Shown here one piece after another: positions 49,496-58,958 of a DNA stretch of 64,000 nucleotides. A program made the translations under genes and the position numbers. The first letter of the stretch is position 1, and each line of letters begins with the position of its first letter. The notes under the pieces were generated by a model. It was not told where the DNA came from, searched no databases, and saw nothing but the letters and a program-made list of their open reading frames with translations. Origin of the DNA: an uncultured Prevotella sp. GTDB lineage: Bacteria; Bacteroidota; Bacteroidia; Bacteroidales; Bacteroidaceae. The stretch is taken from the NCBI GenBank assembly GCA_905236755.1, contig CAJOCR010000007.1, positions 1 to 64,000 on the forward strand, written 5' to 3'.

Positions 49496-50725
49496 TTATT
49501 CGAGCAAACGACGGCTAAGATATCTTACTGGATACCACACGGCAAGCCAACCAACGGCAACAACCGTTAAAAATACTACCGCAACATCAGAATAATGCAC
49601 GCTAACGGGATAAGCATTCACAACAAACGTGCCCGAAGCATCGCCCATAGCCACAAGACCATAGCGTTGTTGCAGCCAGCATAATAGCAATCCAAGCAAG
49701 ATTCCTATCACAGCACCAATAAGCGAAATCAAGCGTCCTTCAAAAAGAAACACACGAGATATTTGCTTGTCGTTAGCACCAAGATTGCGCAAAGTAACCA
49801 CATCGTCTTTCTTGTCGATGATAAGCATAGACAACGAGCCTATGATATTGAAGCAAGCCACAACAAGAATAAAGGTTAGGAAAAGATAAGCAATAATCTT
49901 CTCAATCTGCATAATCTTGAACGTGTCAGCCTGCTGCTCAAAACGGTCGAGCACCTGATATTTGTCGCCAGCAATCTGCTGCATCTCTTTCTTCACAGCT
50001 TCAAAATCAGAGCCGTCCTTCAAGCGTATTTCAAGAGACGAGAGCATACCCTGCTGTCCAAACAGATTACGGGCAAAAGCTATTGGGGCTATGATGTAGT
50101 TCTTGTCGTATTTGCTTTGGTTTACAGCAAACACAACACCTGGCGAAAGAAGCGAGTCAACAACAAAACCTTCCTGAGCGTTACTAACATCAAACTGTCC
50201 CTCACGTTGTGGAGCATAGATACTGAGGTAATCGCCGAAGTTGGCACCAGTTCCCAACGTCTGAGCCAAACGAATGCCCAACACGCCATATTGCAAAGGA
50301 CCGGCATGAAGGCTGAATTCACCCTCGCCATAAAGAATATCCTTTATGTGAGTCAGTTGGTCGAAATTATCGTCAACACCCTTAACAATCACCATAGCCT
50401 GATGATCTTTATACATAGCCAAAGCCATATCCTGCACACACTCAGTAGCCACATCCACCTGAGGCAGCTGGCGAATCTTGGTAAGCACAGGGTCGTCGCA
50501 AGGAGCCGTCTTTCCTTTCACAGGCACAACCTCTATTTGCGGGTCGAAATTAGTAAAGAAAGAAGCCACCATATCGTGAAAGCCATTAAACACACTCAGC
50601 ACAATAACCAGAGCTGTTGTAGCCACAGCCACACCAACAACAGATATTAGCGAAATGACGTTTATGGCATTAGTACTCTTCTTCGAGAAGAGATATCGCT
50701 TTGCTATGTATAAAGGGAAATTCAT
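49496..50725 (-). CDS. ABC transporter permease, LolC/E type (FtsX-like)
   Basis: The 409-residue inner-membrane protein resembles lipoprotein-releasing permeases. Residues 1-24 open with FPLYIAKRYLFSKKSTNAIN, then a first helix (about 20-45), a MacB-like periplasmic domain of about 230 residues, and three C-terminal helices around the FtsX domain (about 280-405, with VTLRNLGANDKQISRVFLFEG). No ATPase or LolE partner is next to it; in Bacteroidota these are often encoded elsewhere. The start overlaps the rbfA stop by one base. Confidence 0.87.
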   Translation of the reverse strand: MNFPLYIAKRYLFSKKSTNAINVISLISVVGVAVATTALVIVLSVFNGFHDMVASFFTNFDPQIEVVPVKGKTAPCDDPVLTKIRQLPQVDVATECVQDMALAMYKDHQAMVIVKGVDDNFDQLTHIKDILYGEGEFSLHAGPLQYGVLGIRLAQTLGTGANFGDYLSIYAPQREGQFDVSNAQEGFVVDSLLSPGVVFAVNQSKYDKNYIIAPIAFARNLFGQQGMLSSLEIRLKDGSDFEAVKKEMQQIAGDKYQVLDRFEQQADTFKIMQIEKIIAYLFLTFILVVACFNIIGSLSMLIIDKKDDVVTLRNLGANDKQISRVFLFEGRLISLIGAVIGILLGLLLCWLQQRYGLVAMGDASGTFVVNAYPVSVHYSDVAVVFLTVVAVGWLAVWYPVRYLSRRLLE

Positions 50726-51060
50726 TATTTCTTCAACAATTCGTCAATACGGTCAATATAGTCGAGACTGTCGTCAATAAAGAAACGAAGTTCTGGAATG
50801 ATACGCAACTGATTACGCACACGACGACCAAGGTCGAAACGTATAGCCTTATCATTAGCCTGAATATTCTTCAGCAGCTCTTCAGCCTTTTCTGAAGGGA
50901 AGATGCTAAGGTAGGCTGTACATATACTGAGGTCTGGGCTCACACGAACACGTGTAACGCTAACCAGCACGCCATGCATCTGACGTGTCTGACCTTCAAA
51001 AATTTGAGCCAGCTCTTTCTGGAGCAGGCGTGATATACGAGCTTGTCTTGTTTCTTGCAT
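50725..51060 (-). CDS. rbfA: Ribosome-binding factor A
   Basis: Binds the 30S precursor and helps mature the 5' end of 16S rRNA. The 111-residue KH-fold protein has TRQARISRLLQKELAQIF at the start, the VRVSPDLSICTAYLSIFPS strand pair, and the LRIIPELRFFIDDSLDYIDRIDELL ending typical of RbfA. Normal length. Sits between an O-methyltransferase gene (19-base gap) and the LolC-like gene (one-base overlap). Confidence 0.95.
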   Translation of the reverse strand: MQETRQARISRLLQKELAQIFEGQTRQMHGVLVSVTRVRVSPDLSICTAYLSIFPSEKAEELLKNIQANDKAIRFDLGRRVRNQLRIIPELRFFIDDSLDYIDRIDELLKK

Positions 51061-51079
51061 ATTATCTTTGTTTTATTTA

Positions 51080-51718
51080 TTATTTCTTTCTTATTATCGT
51101 TAGACCGTCACGAAGAGGCAAGATAACCTTCTCCACTCTTTCATCGGCAGCCACATGATCATTGAACTTGCGAATACCTATTGTCTGGTGGTCGTGGTCA
51201 TAGGCTTCCTCAACCACATGACCGTCCCAAAGCGTGTTGTCGGCAAGAATAAAACCACCTGGGCGAAGAATCTTCATAACCATCTCATAGGTTTCAACAT
51301 AGGTACGCTTGTCGCCATCAATAAAAGCCATATCAAACACAACACCCAGTTTTGGTGCCAGTTCGTTGGCGTCGCCTATACGGAAATATATCTTGTCGGC
51401 TACCGCAGAACCCTCTATCCACGGACGAGTAAAATCCTCCATCTCGTCGTTTATCTCAAAGGTATATAGCTTACCGCCGTCAGGCAAGCCCTCAGCCAGA
51501 CATATAGCACTATAACCGCTAAACGTGCCCACCTCAAGAATATTCTTAGGCTGGAACATCTTTACGAGAAGCCTTAGCAAACGACCTTGCAGATGACCAC
51601 TTGCCATACGCCCATGAATAGTGTGTATGTTTGTAGCCCTGTAAAGACGGTACAGATAATCGCCCTCAGCATCTATATGCTCAGCAACATAACTATCGAG
51701 TTTCTCGGTTTCTGTCAT
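51080..51718 (-). CDS. Class I SAM-dependent O-methyltransferase
   Basis: The 212-residue cytosolic enzyme is of the catechol-O-methyltransferase-like family: SAM-binding NILEVGTFSGYSAICLAEG (about residues 74-92), YTFEINDEM, the metal-binding DMAFIDGDK and ADNTLWDGHV motifs. Such enzymes methylate small phenolics; some family members act on rRNA. Its ATG directly abuts the aroQ stop codon, suggesting translational coupling. The native substrate is unknown. Confidence 0.9.
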   Translation of the reverse strand: MTETEKLDSYVAEHIDAEGDYLYRLYRATNIHTIHGRMASGHLQGRLLRLLVKMFQPKNILEVGTFSGYSAICLAEGLPDGGKLYTFEINDEMEDFTRPWIEGSAVADKIYFRIGDANELAPKLGVVFDMAFIDGDKRTYVETYEMVMKILRPGGFILADNTLWDGHVVEEAYDHDHQTIGIRKFNDHVAADERVEKVILPLRDGLTIIRKK

Positions 51719-52141
51719 TTACTTATTTGCGATGATTCCACGAATAGCAAGTTCATAGCCAGCAAGGCCAAAGCCTGCAATAACGCCCAAGCAAGCACAA
51801 CTAATCATGCTCTTATGGCGAAACTCTTCGCGCTTGTGAACATTTGAAATATGAACCTCTACAACAGGACATTTCAACGAACGGATACAGTCTTGAAGAG
51901 CCACACTCGTATGAGTGTAGGCACCAGCGTTAAACACAACTCCATCATAGCTGAAACCCACCTCCTGAAGCTTATCAATAAGTTCGCCCTCGATATTACT
52001 CTGATAATAATCAATCTCTATATCAGGGAAAACAGCCTTCAACTGAGGAAGATAACTTTCAAACGAATTACTGCCGTAAATACCTGGTTCTCGCACACCA
52101 AGGAGATTCAGGTTTGGACCATTGATAATCTGTATTTTCAT
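51719..52141 (-). CDS. aroQ: 3-dehydroquinate dehydratase, type II
   Basis: Third step of the shikimate pathway: dehydration of 3-dehydroquinate. The 140-residue protein has NGPNLNLLGVREPGIYG (active-site Tyr in the flexible loop), FNAGAYTHTSVAL and the EVHISNVHKREEFRH region with catalytic His. Canonical type II length. The start at 52141 is the usual MKIQIINGPN; an ATG eight codons upstream is less likely. Adjacent to the O-methyltransferase gene with no gap. Confidence 0.95.
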   Translation of the reverse strand: MKIQIINGPNLNLLGVREPGIYGSNSFESYLPQLKAVFPDIEIDYYQSNIEGELIDKLQEVGFSYDGVVFNAGAYTHTSVALQDCIRSLKCPVVEVHISNVHKREEFRHKSMISCACLGVIAGFGLAGYELAIRGIIANK

Positions 52142-52176
52142 CTTTCTGCTATATTTAGAATTCAAGAAGCCTATTC

Positions 52177-53019
52177 TTAATCTCCAAGATCAATATGTTG
52201 CACATTAACATCCTCATGAAGGAATATCCGTGCACTCTCCTTGAACTTATTAGGGTTTTCTGTTGTGAAATAGTTGCAAGAACCACCTTGAGTACATTTG
52301 CGTTCCATCTCTGGGTGACGAGCAAGATAATCTTTCAAGCTACCAGCAACATACTCGCCTTGTGCTACTATCTTTATGCTTGGATCAACATACTTCTGAA
52401 TCTTAGGCATAAGAATAGGATAATGCGTACAACCCAATATGATAGTATCAATATCTGGGTCTTTCTGCATCAATTCATCAACACGCTTCTTAACAAAATA
52501 GTCGGCTCCAGGACTATCAGCCTCATTATACTCAACAAGAGGTACCCAGAACGGGCATGCCTCGCCTGTAACCTTTATCTCAGGCCATAGCTTCTTAATT
52601 TCAAGATCATAGCTATGGCTTCTCACGGTTCCCTCAGTAGCAAACAAACCAACGTGATTGTTACGGGTAAGCGTACCTATAATCTCTGCCGTAGGACGAA
52701 TAACACCCAGAACACGACGCTCTGGGTCTAAACCAGCAAGGTCACGTTGCTGAATACTACGCAAAGCCTTAGCCGAAGCCGTGTTACAGCCTAAAATAAC
52801 GAGATGGCAGCCCATCTCAAACAGTTTTACTACCGCCTGACGAGTAAACTGATATACAACATCAAAACTACGTGTACCATAAGGCGCACGAGCATTATCA
52901 CCCAAATACATATAATCGTATTGAGGCAACAGCTTACGTATTCCATTAAGGATTGTCAACCCGCCATAGCCAGAGTCGAAAACACCAATAGGTCCTGGAT
53001 TTTCAGGAAGAGAAAGCAT
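52177..53019 (-). CDS. murI: Glutamate racemase
   Basis: Supplies D-glutamate for peptidoglycan. The 280-residue protein has the opening PIGVFDSGYGGLTIL, the first catalytic Cys in LGCNTASAKAL, and the second in ILGCTHYPIL, with the matching acids in place. Normal length. Last gene of the uppS-bamA-skp cluster, tying cell-wall precursor supply to outer-membrane assembly, an arrangement common in Bacteroidales. Confidence 0.96.
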   Translation of the reverse strand: MLSLPENPGPIGVFDSGYGGLTILNGIRKLLPQYDYMYLGDNARAPYGTRSFDVVYQFTRQAVVKLFEMGCHLVILGCNTASAKALRSIQQRDLAGLDPERRVLGVIRPTAEIIGTLTRNNHVGLFATEGTVRSHSYDLEIKKLWPEIKVTGEACPFWVPLVEYNEADSPGADYFVKKRVDELMQKDPDIDTIILGCTHYPILMPKIQKYVDPSIKIVAQGEYVAGSLKDYLARHPEMERKCTQGGSCNYFTTENPNKFKESARIFLHEDVNVQHIDLGD

Positions 53020-53058
53020 AACTATTTTCTATTTAAGCTTCGCTTGTTCAGACTTTAA

Positions 53059-53565
53059 TTATCTCAAAGCATCTATCACAACAGATGTGATATTCTCACC
53101 CATAGAGCTATCTACATAAGGCACAGCTTCACCATCTGTATTTAGAATAAAAGCATAACCTCTTTCTGCTCCAATACGCTTCAACGCTTGGCTCAGTTTA
53201 GCCTTCAAAGGATTAATGGCATCAGCCTCAGCCTGCTTGAGCAAGCGTTCCGATTCCTTCTTGAAAGCTATATTTTTCTCCATCAATTCCTGCAATTCTG
53301 CCTGACGCTTCTGTAGAATAGATGGAGCAAAATCACGCTGTCCATCAAGGAACTGCTCATACTTGGCATTAAAATCATCCTCTGAGCGTTTTGCTTCAGC
53401 AGCATACTTGTTACGAAGATCAGCCATATTACGCTGAACAACAGCATAATCAGGCATAGCCTTCAACGCCTCATCAAAACTGAGATAACCAAACTTAAAA
53501 GCTGTCTGAGCGCTTGCCATAATAGGCAAAAGCAGCATCAAAAATAAGAATATACCCTTCTTCAT
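53059..53565 (-). CDS. OmpH/Skp family periplasmic chaperone, copy 3
   Basis: The 168-residue precursor has a signal peptide ending MASAQ. A beta core (FKFGYLSFDEALKAMPDY) is followed by a long charged coiled coil (about residues 45-120) and a closing strand (YAFILNTDGEAVPYVDSSMG). Skp-type chaperones are trimers that hold unfolded outer-membrane proteins. Third of three tandem paralogues. The start at 53565 is chosen at the MKK of the signal peptide. Confidence 0.9.
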   Translation of the reverse strand: MKKGIFLFLMLLLPIMASAQTAFKFGYLSFDEALKAMPDYAVVQRNMADLRNKYAAEAKRSEDDFNAKYEQFLDGQRDFAPSILQKRQAELQELMEKNIAFKKESERLLKQAEADAINPLKAKLSQALKRIGAERGYAFILNTDGEAVPYVDSSMGENITSVVIDALR

Positions 53566-53629
53566 TGTTGTTGATTTCGTTGTGCTATAGAAAATATAGT
53601 GAGGCCACCATGAAAGAACAACGCCCATC

Positions 53630-53672
53630 CATGGTGACCTCACCCTCCCCTCTCCTTGTGGAGGAGAGGGCT
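53630..53672. repeat. GC-rich repeat between two skp-like genes
   Basis: ACCTCACCCTCCCCTCTCC, TTGTGG, then AGGAGAGGGCTGATG: a diverged member of the palindromic family lying just after the stop of the gene at 53684. Confidence 0.65.
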
Positions 53673-53683
53673 GATGTATGTTT

Positions 53684-54169
53684 TTATTTCAGCTTAGCCT
53701 GCACCTCTGCTGTAACGTCCTTGACGTTAGCGCCGGTAAAGATAGCTGCACCCTCTTCGAAGATATATGTGTAACCACCAGCCTGACCTACAGCATTAAT
53801 AGCGTTACGAACCTTTGTAAGGATTGGCTGCATGAGCTCATTACTCTTGTCCTGCAAAGCCTTCTGGTTGTCCTGATAGGTCTGCTGAATCTTGTTGTAC
53901 ATGTTCTGCAACTCTGTTTCTGTTTCCTTCTGCTTTGTTGCGTTCATGGTACTCTGATTCTTCTGATACTCTTCGCTCTTACGCTGAAGTTCGTTCTGCA
54001 TAGCCTGCAAATCGTTAGCATACTGCTTCTGCTGAGCCTCGAGCTCACCATTAGCCTTAGAAACTTCAGGCATAGACTGCATGATTGCCTGGGTGTTTAC
54101 CTTACCAAACTTCTGAGCCATCATAGTCATTGGCGCAAGAAGCATCAACATTAAGATAAATTTTTTCAT
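53684..54169 (-). CDS. OmpH/Skp family periplasmic chaperone, copy 2
   Basis: The 161-residue precursor has a signal peptide (KKFILMLMLLAPMTMMAQ) and then KFGKVNTQAIMQSMPE. A coiled coil rich in Gln/Glu/Asn follows (about residues 40-115), and the protein ends YTYIFEEGAAIFTGANVKDV. It is the most Gln-rich of the three copies. Genes upstream and downstream are paralogues; this set probably supports BamA-dependent barrel assembly. Confidence 0.92.
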   Translation of the reverse strand: MKKFILMLMLLAPMTMMAQKFGKVNTQAIMQSMPEVSKANGELEAQQKQYANDLQAMQNELQRKSEEYQKNQSTMNATKQKETETELQNMYNKIQQTYQDNQKALQDKSNELMQPILTKVRNAINAVGQAGGYTYIFEEGAAIFTGANVKDVTAEVQAKLK

Positions 54170-54240
54170 TTTTAAAATCGATTTTATTAGTTATTATTAT
54201 TTTTCTTATTTCTTATCTGCTGACAAGTCAACAGAAATAT

Positions 54241-54795
54241 TTATTTCACACTATAGCCCAGCTTTTGAAGCACCTCATTTGAAATGTCAATCTTTGGACT
54301 TCCGAAGATTATACCGCTATTGCTGGCACGATCAACAACAAGACTGTAACCACGAAGTTCTGAAACCTCCTTAACAGCAATATAAATCTCTTCCTGAATA
54401 GGAGCCATCAAGCTTTCGCGCTTTTTAAACAGCTCACCTTCTGGACCAAAATATTTCTTCTTCAAGTCAGAAGCCTCTTTCTCTTTCTTCATGATAGCCT
54501 CCTGCTTGATTTTCTTCTGCTCCTTAGAAAGGAATACCACCTCGTTCTGGTAGTTCTTATACATGGTGCTTGCCTCAGTATTAAGAGCCTCCACCTCAGC
54601 CTGCCATTTTTTGCTTGCCTGATTCAACTGTTCGTTGGCACGTTCATAAGCAGGAATATGCTGCAGCACATAATCCATATCAATAAGTGCAAACTTCTGT
54701 GCGCTTCCTGTTACAGGCAACAAGACAAACATACATACAAGCACGATGCCTTTCAGCATTACCTTTCCTATTGTGTTAGTTCTATTTTTCATCAT
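54241..54795 (-). CDS. OmpH/Skp family periplasmic chaperone, copy 1
   Basis: The 184-residue precursor has a signal peptide ending TGSAQ. A FALIDMDYVLQHIPAYERANEQLNQ region and a long coiled coil (about 50-130) follow, with the final VVDRASNSGIIFGSPKIDIS strand. Directly downstream of bamA (92-base gap), the classic Skp position. The start could also be the next codon (MM). Confidence 0.92.
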   Translation of the reverse strand: MMKNRTNTIGKVMLKGIVLVCMFVLLPVTGSAQKFALIDMDYVLQHIPAYERANEQLNQASKKWQAEVEALNTEASTMYKNYQNEVVFLSKEQKKIKQEAIMKKEKEASDLKKKYFGPEGELFKKRESLMAPIQEEIYIAVKEVSELRGYSLVVDRASNSGIIFGSPKIDISNEVLQKLGYSVK

Positions 54796-54887
54796 AATGA
54801 TTTTTTTATATTTTGACGAAGTAAGAGGGTAAAGGTTTCAAAAGAGAAGCTTTTTTAACTACTTTTTCACCCTCTTATACTTCTAAA

Positions 54888-57512
54888 TTAGAACTCCTGA
54901 CCAAGGATGAAATGGAAGTTGCTTCCACCTCTGTTCCCTTGTGTGTTGTCCTTATCAAATCCGTAAGCCCAGTCAATACCCATCATACCAACCATAGGCA
55001 AGAAGATGCGCACACCAACACCAGCTGAACGCTTCATGTCGAATGGGTTAAACTTCTTTGTATCGTTCCAGGCATTACCACCCTCGAGGAATGCAAGACC
55101 GTAGATTGTTGTATTACCCAACATGAAAGGATAACGAAGTTCAAGAGTATAACGGTTGTAAGCATAGCTTGTGTAACCAAGAGAACCATTCTCGTAACCA
55201 CGAAGACCAATAGTCTCCTCTGCATAACCAGTAGAGTATCCACTCATACCATCACCACCAACATAGAATGTCTCGAATGGACTCTTCTTATACTTGTTGT
55301 AGCTACCCAGCAAACCAAGTTCTACACGAGTCATCAGCACAAAACATTTCTGACCTTCGGTAAGAGCGGTATAGGTCTTTGCCTTAAACTTCCATTTGTG
55401 GTATTCTATCCAACGGAACTTCTCCTGCTGCTCCAAATCGTATGTTGGTGAATAAGGGTCTGTTGCCAGGTTCTTGTAGTCTTTCTTATCCCAAGCACTC
55501 CATGGTGGAGTAACGGTTACGCTTGCCGAGAACTCAGAACCACGACGTGGGAACAACTGGTTATCTGTTGATGTACGGTTCAGAGACAAACCAAGGTTAA
55601 TGTTGTTAGCCGCACCATTCTTCATCAAGAAATAATTCCAGTTCTTCAACTCATAACGCTGGTATGCCAACTGTAAAGACAAGGTAAAGTAGTCGTCAGG
55701 CCAACGAAGACGCTTACCCCATCCAAGGCTCACACCATACATCTGTATGTACTTATCTGGATCATAGTAGTTTTCGTAATTATTATAAGCGTAGTTACCA
55801 TAACCATAATAGTAGTTATAATAATTATTTGCATAAGAGCTATAGTATGTGCTTGACACATCTGACTGCTTACTATAGTAAACACCTACACTAAACTGTA
55901 CAGGACGCTTGCCACCAAACCAGTTTGTAGAGTAGCTTGCATTATAGCTCTGGTAGTAAGTACCATTGGTTTGTGCACCAATAGAGAGAACCTCACCATC
56001 ACCAATAGGCATGATACCACGATGTTCCTTATTTTTATTGAAGAGGTTGGCAATAGAGAAGTTGTTCAACTTCAAACCAATACGACCGATAACACCTGTC
56101 TGTCCCCAACCTAATGAGAACTCTATCTGGTCGTTACTCTTCTGTTCAAGATTCCAGTCAATATCTACTGTTCCGTTTTCTGCATCAGGAACAACGTTTG
56201 GATTAACCTTCTCTGGGTCGAAGTGTCCCATAGATGCCAACTCACGAGCTGAACGCATGATGGCCTCCTTAGAGAAAAGATCACCTGGTTTTGTACGAAG
56301 CTCACGACGAACAACATTTTCATACAGACGATCATTACCATTAATACGCACATGGCTAAGATGAGCCTGCGGACCTTCAGTTACACGCATCTCAAGGTCG
56401 ATAGAGTCGCCATCAATATTTATTTCTGTAGGAAGAACCTGTGAGAACACGTAACCATTGTTGTAATACAAGTTCCATACAGCATCATCATCTTCCTTAA
56501 CACGCTTATCAAGCTTCTTCTGGTCGTAAACATCACCCTTTTTCATATTGAGCAACATCTGAAGACGTTCTGTTGGATAAACGGTATTACCTACCCATTG
56601 TACATTACGCAGGTAATATTTCTGACCTTCCTCAAGCTTGACATAAATACTAACATGCTTATCGTCAACATTCCAAACAGAATCAGCAAGGATTACAGCA
56701 TCACGATAACCATTCTCATTGTATTTCTCAATAAGTTTCTTCTTGTCTTCGCTCCAACGCTCAGGAGTAAACTTCTTTGACTTCAGGAAAGAAGAAAGCT
56801 TTCCTGCCTCATGAGTCTTGGCAAAAGCACCTTTGCGGAACAAACCACCTTTAATTTTTACTTTCGAAAGAGCACTATTACCTTCAATAATGATGTCGCG
56901 AACCTTCATCTTCTCCTTTTTGTCAATATCAACATCAAGGATTACCTGATTCTTAGCAGTTACATCATCTCGCTGACGGATCTGGATATCAGCGTTCTTG
57001 AAACCCTTATCATCAAAATACTTCTTTGCAAGAATCTTTGCACGGTCTATAATGTTAGGTGTTAGCTGCATACCCTTCATCAATCCGAGTTTCTGTTCCA
57101 TATCCTCGCGCTCCTTCTTCTTCAGACCGAGGTAATTAATGTCTGAGATACGTGGACGAGTCTTTAATGCAATATGAAGATAAATCTTACTACCTACGAT
57201 AGAGTCTGCCGAGATAGCTACATCAGAGAATAAACCGTTCTTCCAATAGCGTTTCACAGCATCAGTAATCTGAGTACCTGGAACAGTAATTGTCTGTCCC
57301 ACAGATAAACCAGAGATACCAGCTAAGACATAATCTTCGTAGCCTTCAACACCCGACACATTTATACCTCCGACTATCAAGTTCTGCGGAGTACCAGCAT
57401 ACGAGATATCGGGGTTAACTATCTTGTCCTGTGCAGAAGCACTAAGAGAAAACGCTGTTGCCAGCAGTAAGAGAAACTTTCGTATATTATTCATCTTCAT
57501 GTGTAATTTCAT
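54888..57512 (-). CDS. bamA: Outer membrane protein assembly factor BamA
   Basis: Central subunit of the machine that folds beta-barrels into the outer membrane. The 874-residue precursor has a signal peptide (ending ASAQD), five POTRA domains up to about residue 430 (for example VRDIIIEGNSALSKVKIKGG) and a 16-strand barrel. The barrel includes a VRGF-like motif (here IGLRGYENG) near residue 785 and a C-terminal aromatic ending FILGQEF. A Tyr/Asn-rich loop (about 575-600) is longer than usual. The start overlaps the uppS stop as TAATG. Confidence 0.96.
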   Translation of the reverse strand: MKLHMKMNNIRKFLLLLATAFSLSASAQDKIVNPDISYAGTPQNLIVGGINVSGVEGYEDYVLAGISGLSVGQTITVPGTQITDAVKRYWKNGLFSDVAISADSIVGSKIYLHIALKTRPRISDINYLGLKKKEREDMEQKLGLMKGMQLTPNIIDRAKILAKKYFDDKGFKNADIQIRQRDDVTAKNQVILDVDIDKKEKMKVRDIIIEGNSALSKVKIKGGLFRKGAFAKTHEAGKLSSFLKSKKFTPERWSEDKKKLIEKYNENGYRDAVILADSVWNVDDKHVSIYVKLEEGQKYYLRNVQWVGNTVYPTERLQMLLNMKKGDVYDQKKLDKRVKEDDDAVWNLYYNNGYVFSQVLPTEINIDGDSIDLEMRVTEGPQAHLSHVRINGNDRLYENVVRRELRTKPGDLFSKEAIMRSARELASMGHFDPEKVNPNVVPDAENGTVDIDWNLEQKSNDQIEFSLGWGQTGVIGRIGLKLNNFSIANLFNKNKEHRGIMPIGDGEVLSIGAQTNGTYYQSYNASYSTNWFGGKRPVQFSVGVYYSKQSDVSSTYYSSYANNYYNYYYGYGNYAYNNYENYYDPDKYIQMYGVSLGWGKRLRWPDDYFTLSLQLAYQRYELKNWNYFLMKNGAANNINLGLSLNRTSTDNQLFPRRGSEFSASVTVTPPWSAWDKKDYKNLATDPYSPTYDLEQQEKFRWIEYHKWKFKAKTYTALTEGQKCFVLMTRVELGLLGSYNKYKKSPFETFYVGGDGMSGYSTGYAEETIGLRGYENGSLGYTSYAYNRYTLELRYPFMLGNTTIYGLAFLEGGNAWNDTKKFNPFDMKRSAGVGVRIFLPMVGMMGIDWAYGFDKDNTQGNRGGSNFHFILGQEF

Positions 57513-58258
57513 TATATCTTATTTTCGGCACCCTCTACCTGTGCCTCGGTCTTTCCAAAACGACGCTGACGACTCTGATAATCAGCAATAGCCTTATGAA
57601 GGTCTTCTTCCATGAAATCAGGCCAATATGTATCACAGAAATATAGTTCTGAATAAGCAATCTGCCAAAGCAGATAGTTAGATATGCGCAACTCGCCACC
57701 TGTACGGATAAGCAAATCAGGGTCAGGCATAAACGAGGTCTGCATGTGTTTGCTCAGCAACTCTTCTGTTATATTTTCAGTCGAGAAATCAGCTTGTTCT
57801 TTCTTTTCTTCTATTATATTCTTGACAGCTTGTGTTATTTCCCAACGAGAACTATAACTCAAAGCCACAACCATAGTCATAGCTGTATTGTTCTTAGTAT
57901 GCTCCTCGGTTTCACGCAATTTCTGCTGAACCTCTTTTGGCAAGCGGTTCATGTCACCAATAACTCGAAAACGAACATTATTCTTCTGGAAAATTTCATC
58001 CTCCAGATTGGCAAGAACAAGTCCCATAAGAGCACTAACCTCAGCCTCTGGTCTTTTCCAGTTTTCTGTTGAGAAAGTATAAAGTGTGAGGTATTTAACA
58101 CCCAAGCGTGTACATTCTGAGGTTATACGACGCACGGTATCAACTCCTGCCTGATGGCCGTAGCTTCTATCCTTTCCCCGTTCTGTTGCCCAACGTCCAT
58201 TACCATCCATGGTGATGGCTATATGAGTTGGAATTCTGTTCATATCAAGTTCTGTCAT
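57512..58258 (-). CDS. uppS: Isoprenyl transferase (undecaprenyl diphosphate synthase)
   Basis: Builds the C55 lipid carrier for peptidoglycan and glycan export. The 248-residue cis-prenyltransferase has [13 protein letters not shown] with the metal Asp (about residues 10-22), [24 protein letters not shown] and the closing [20 protein letters not shown] (the R-x-x-x-x-R region). The start at 58258 follows the DUF6089 stop by four bases; an earlier ATG would overlap that gene. In one operon with bamA. Confidence 0.96.
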   Translation of the reverse strand: MTELDMNRIPTHIAITMDGNGRWATERGKDRSYGHQAGVDTVRRITSECTRLGVKYLTLYTFSTENWKRPEAEVSALMGLVLANLEDEIFQKNNVRFRVIGDMNRLPKEVQQKLRETEEHTKNNTAMTMVVALSYSSRWEITQAVKNIIEEKKEQADFSTENITEELLSKHMQTSFMPDPDLLIRTGGELRISNYLLWQIAYSELYFCDTYWPDFMEEDLHKAIADYQSRQRRFGKTEAQVEGAENKI

Positions 58259-58262
58259 TTCT

Positions 58263-58934
58263 TTAGTCTTTATTACATGTCTTACACTTTGCTGCAAAAC
58301 TATATGTCAACGACAGTTGCAACGTTGTGAAAGCATCTTTGTTCTTAAAAGCTCCAGAGCTTTTAATTGTATATGGGTCAACAACTCCGTCGAGCTTATC
58401 GCTCATAGCGAAATGAATTCCCCATTCCAAGCCGAGATTTAATCTCTCAGCAATTTTATATTTAACACCTAATCCCAGAGGAATATTCATGGCAAACGTG
58501 TTGTTTGAGTCGCCTGTTACATAAGTGCCTCCAAGACCTATATATATATAAGGTGTAAATCGTTGGGCACCCCGATAGTCAAATCCTGTACCATAAGGCC
58601 AGAAATTATACTCATAGGAAACACTCACATCAACCATTGAACGACTGAAAGAATATTCAGTATTTTCTGGGTAGTATGTTTTCTCGTCCTTATAACTTCC
58701 CTTGAGCTTACCAACTGTTCCTGTTAGTTTCAAACCCATATAAGGGTTGAAGTTTCTACGAAGAACAACCGCTCCAGAAGGTTGAAGACATTTGGTGATG
58801 TTACTGTTGTAATCTCCAAGATAACCAACCAAGCCTGTACCTACTCCTACCTCCATGCGATACTCGTCATCAATCTGCGCATTCATTTGAAGTGCAGCAA
58901 CAAGCATTGTTATAAGCAAGAGTATTCTACGCAT
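58263..58934 (-). CDS. DUF6089 outer-membrane barrel protein
   Basis: The 223-residue precursor has a signal peptide ending QMNAQ and a small barrel: [47 protein letters not shown] and the [14 protein letters not shown] ending. The terminal Cys-x-x-Cys is unusual for a barrel and may form a disulfide or bind metal. DUF6089 genes regularly precede uppS-bamA in Bacteroidota, which suggests a link to outer-membrane assembly, although the function is not established. Confidence 0.85.
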   Translation of the reverse strand: MRRILLLITMLVAALQMNAQIDDEYRMEVGVGTGLVGYLGDYNSNITKCLQPSGAVVLRRNFNPYMGLKLTGTVGKLKGSYKDEKTYYPENTEYSFSRSMVDVSVSYEYNFWPYGTGFDYRGAQRFTPYIYIGLGGTYVTGDSNNTFAMNIPLGLGVKYKIAERLNLGLEWGIHFAMSDKLDGVVDPYTIKSSGAFKNKDAFTTLQLSLTYSFAAKCKTCNKD

Positions 58935-58958
58935 AGTTCATGGTTCTTAGGGTGTATA

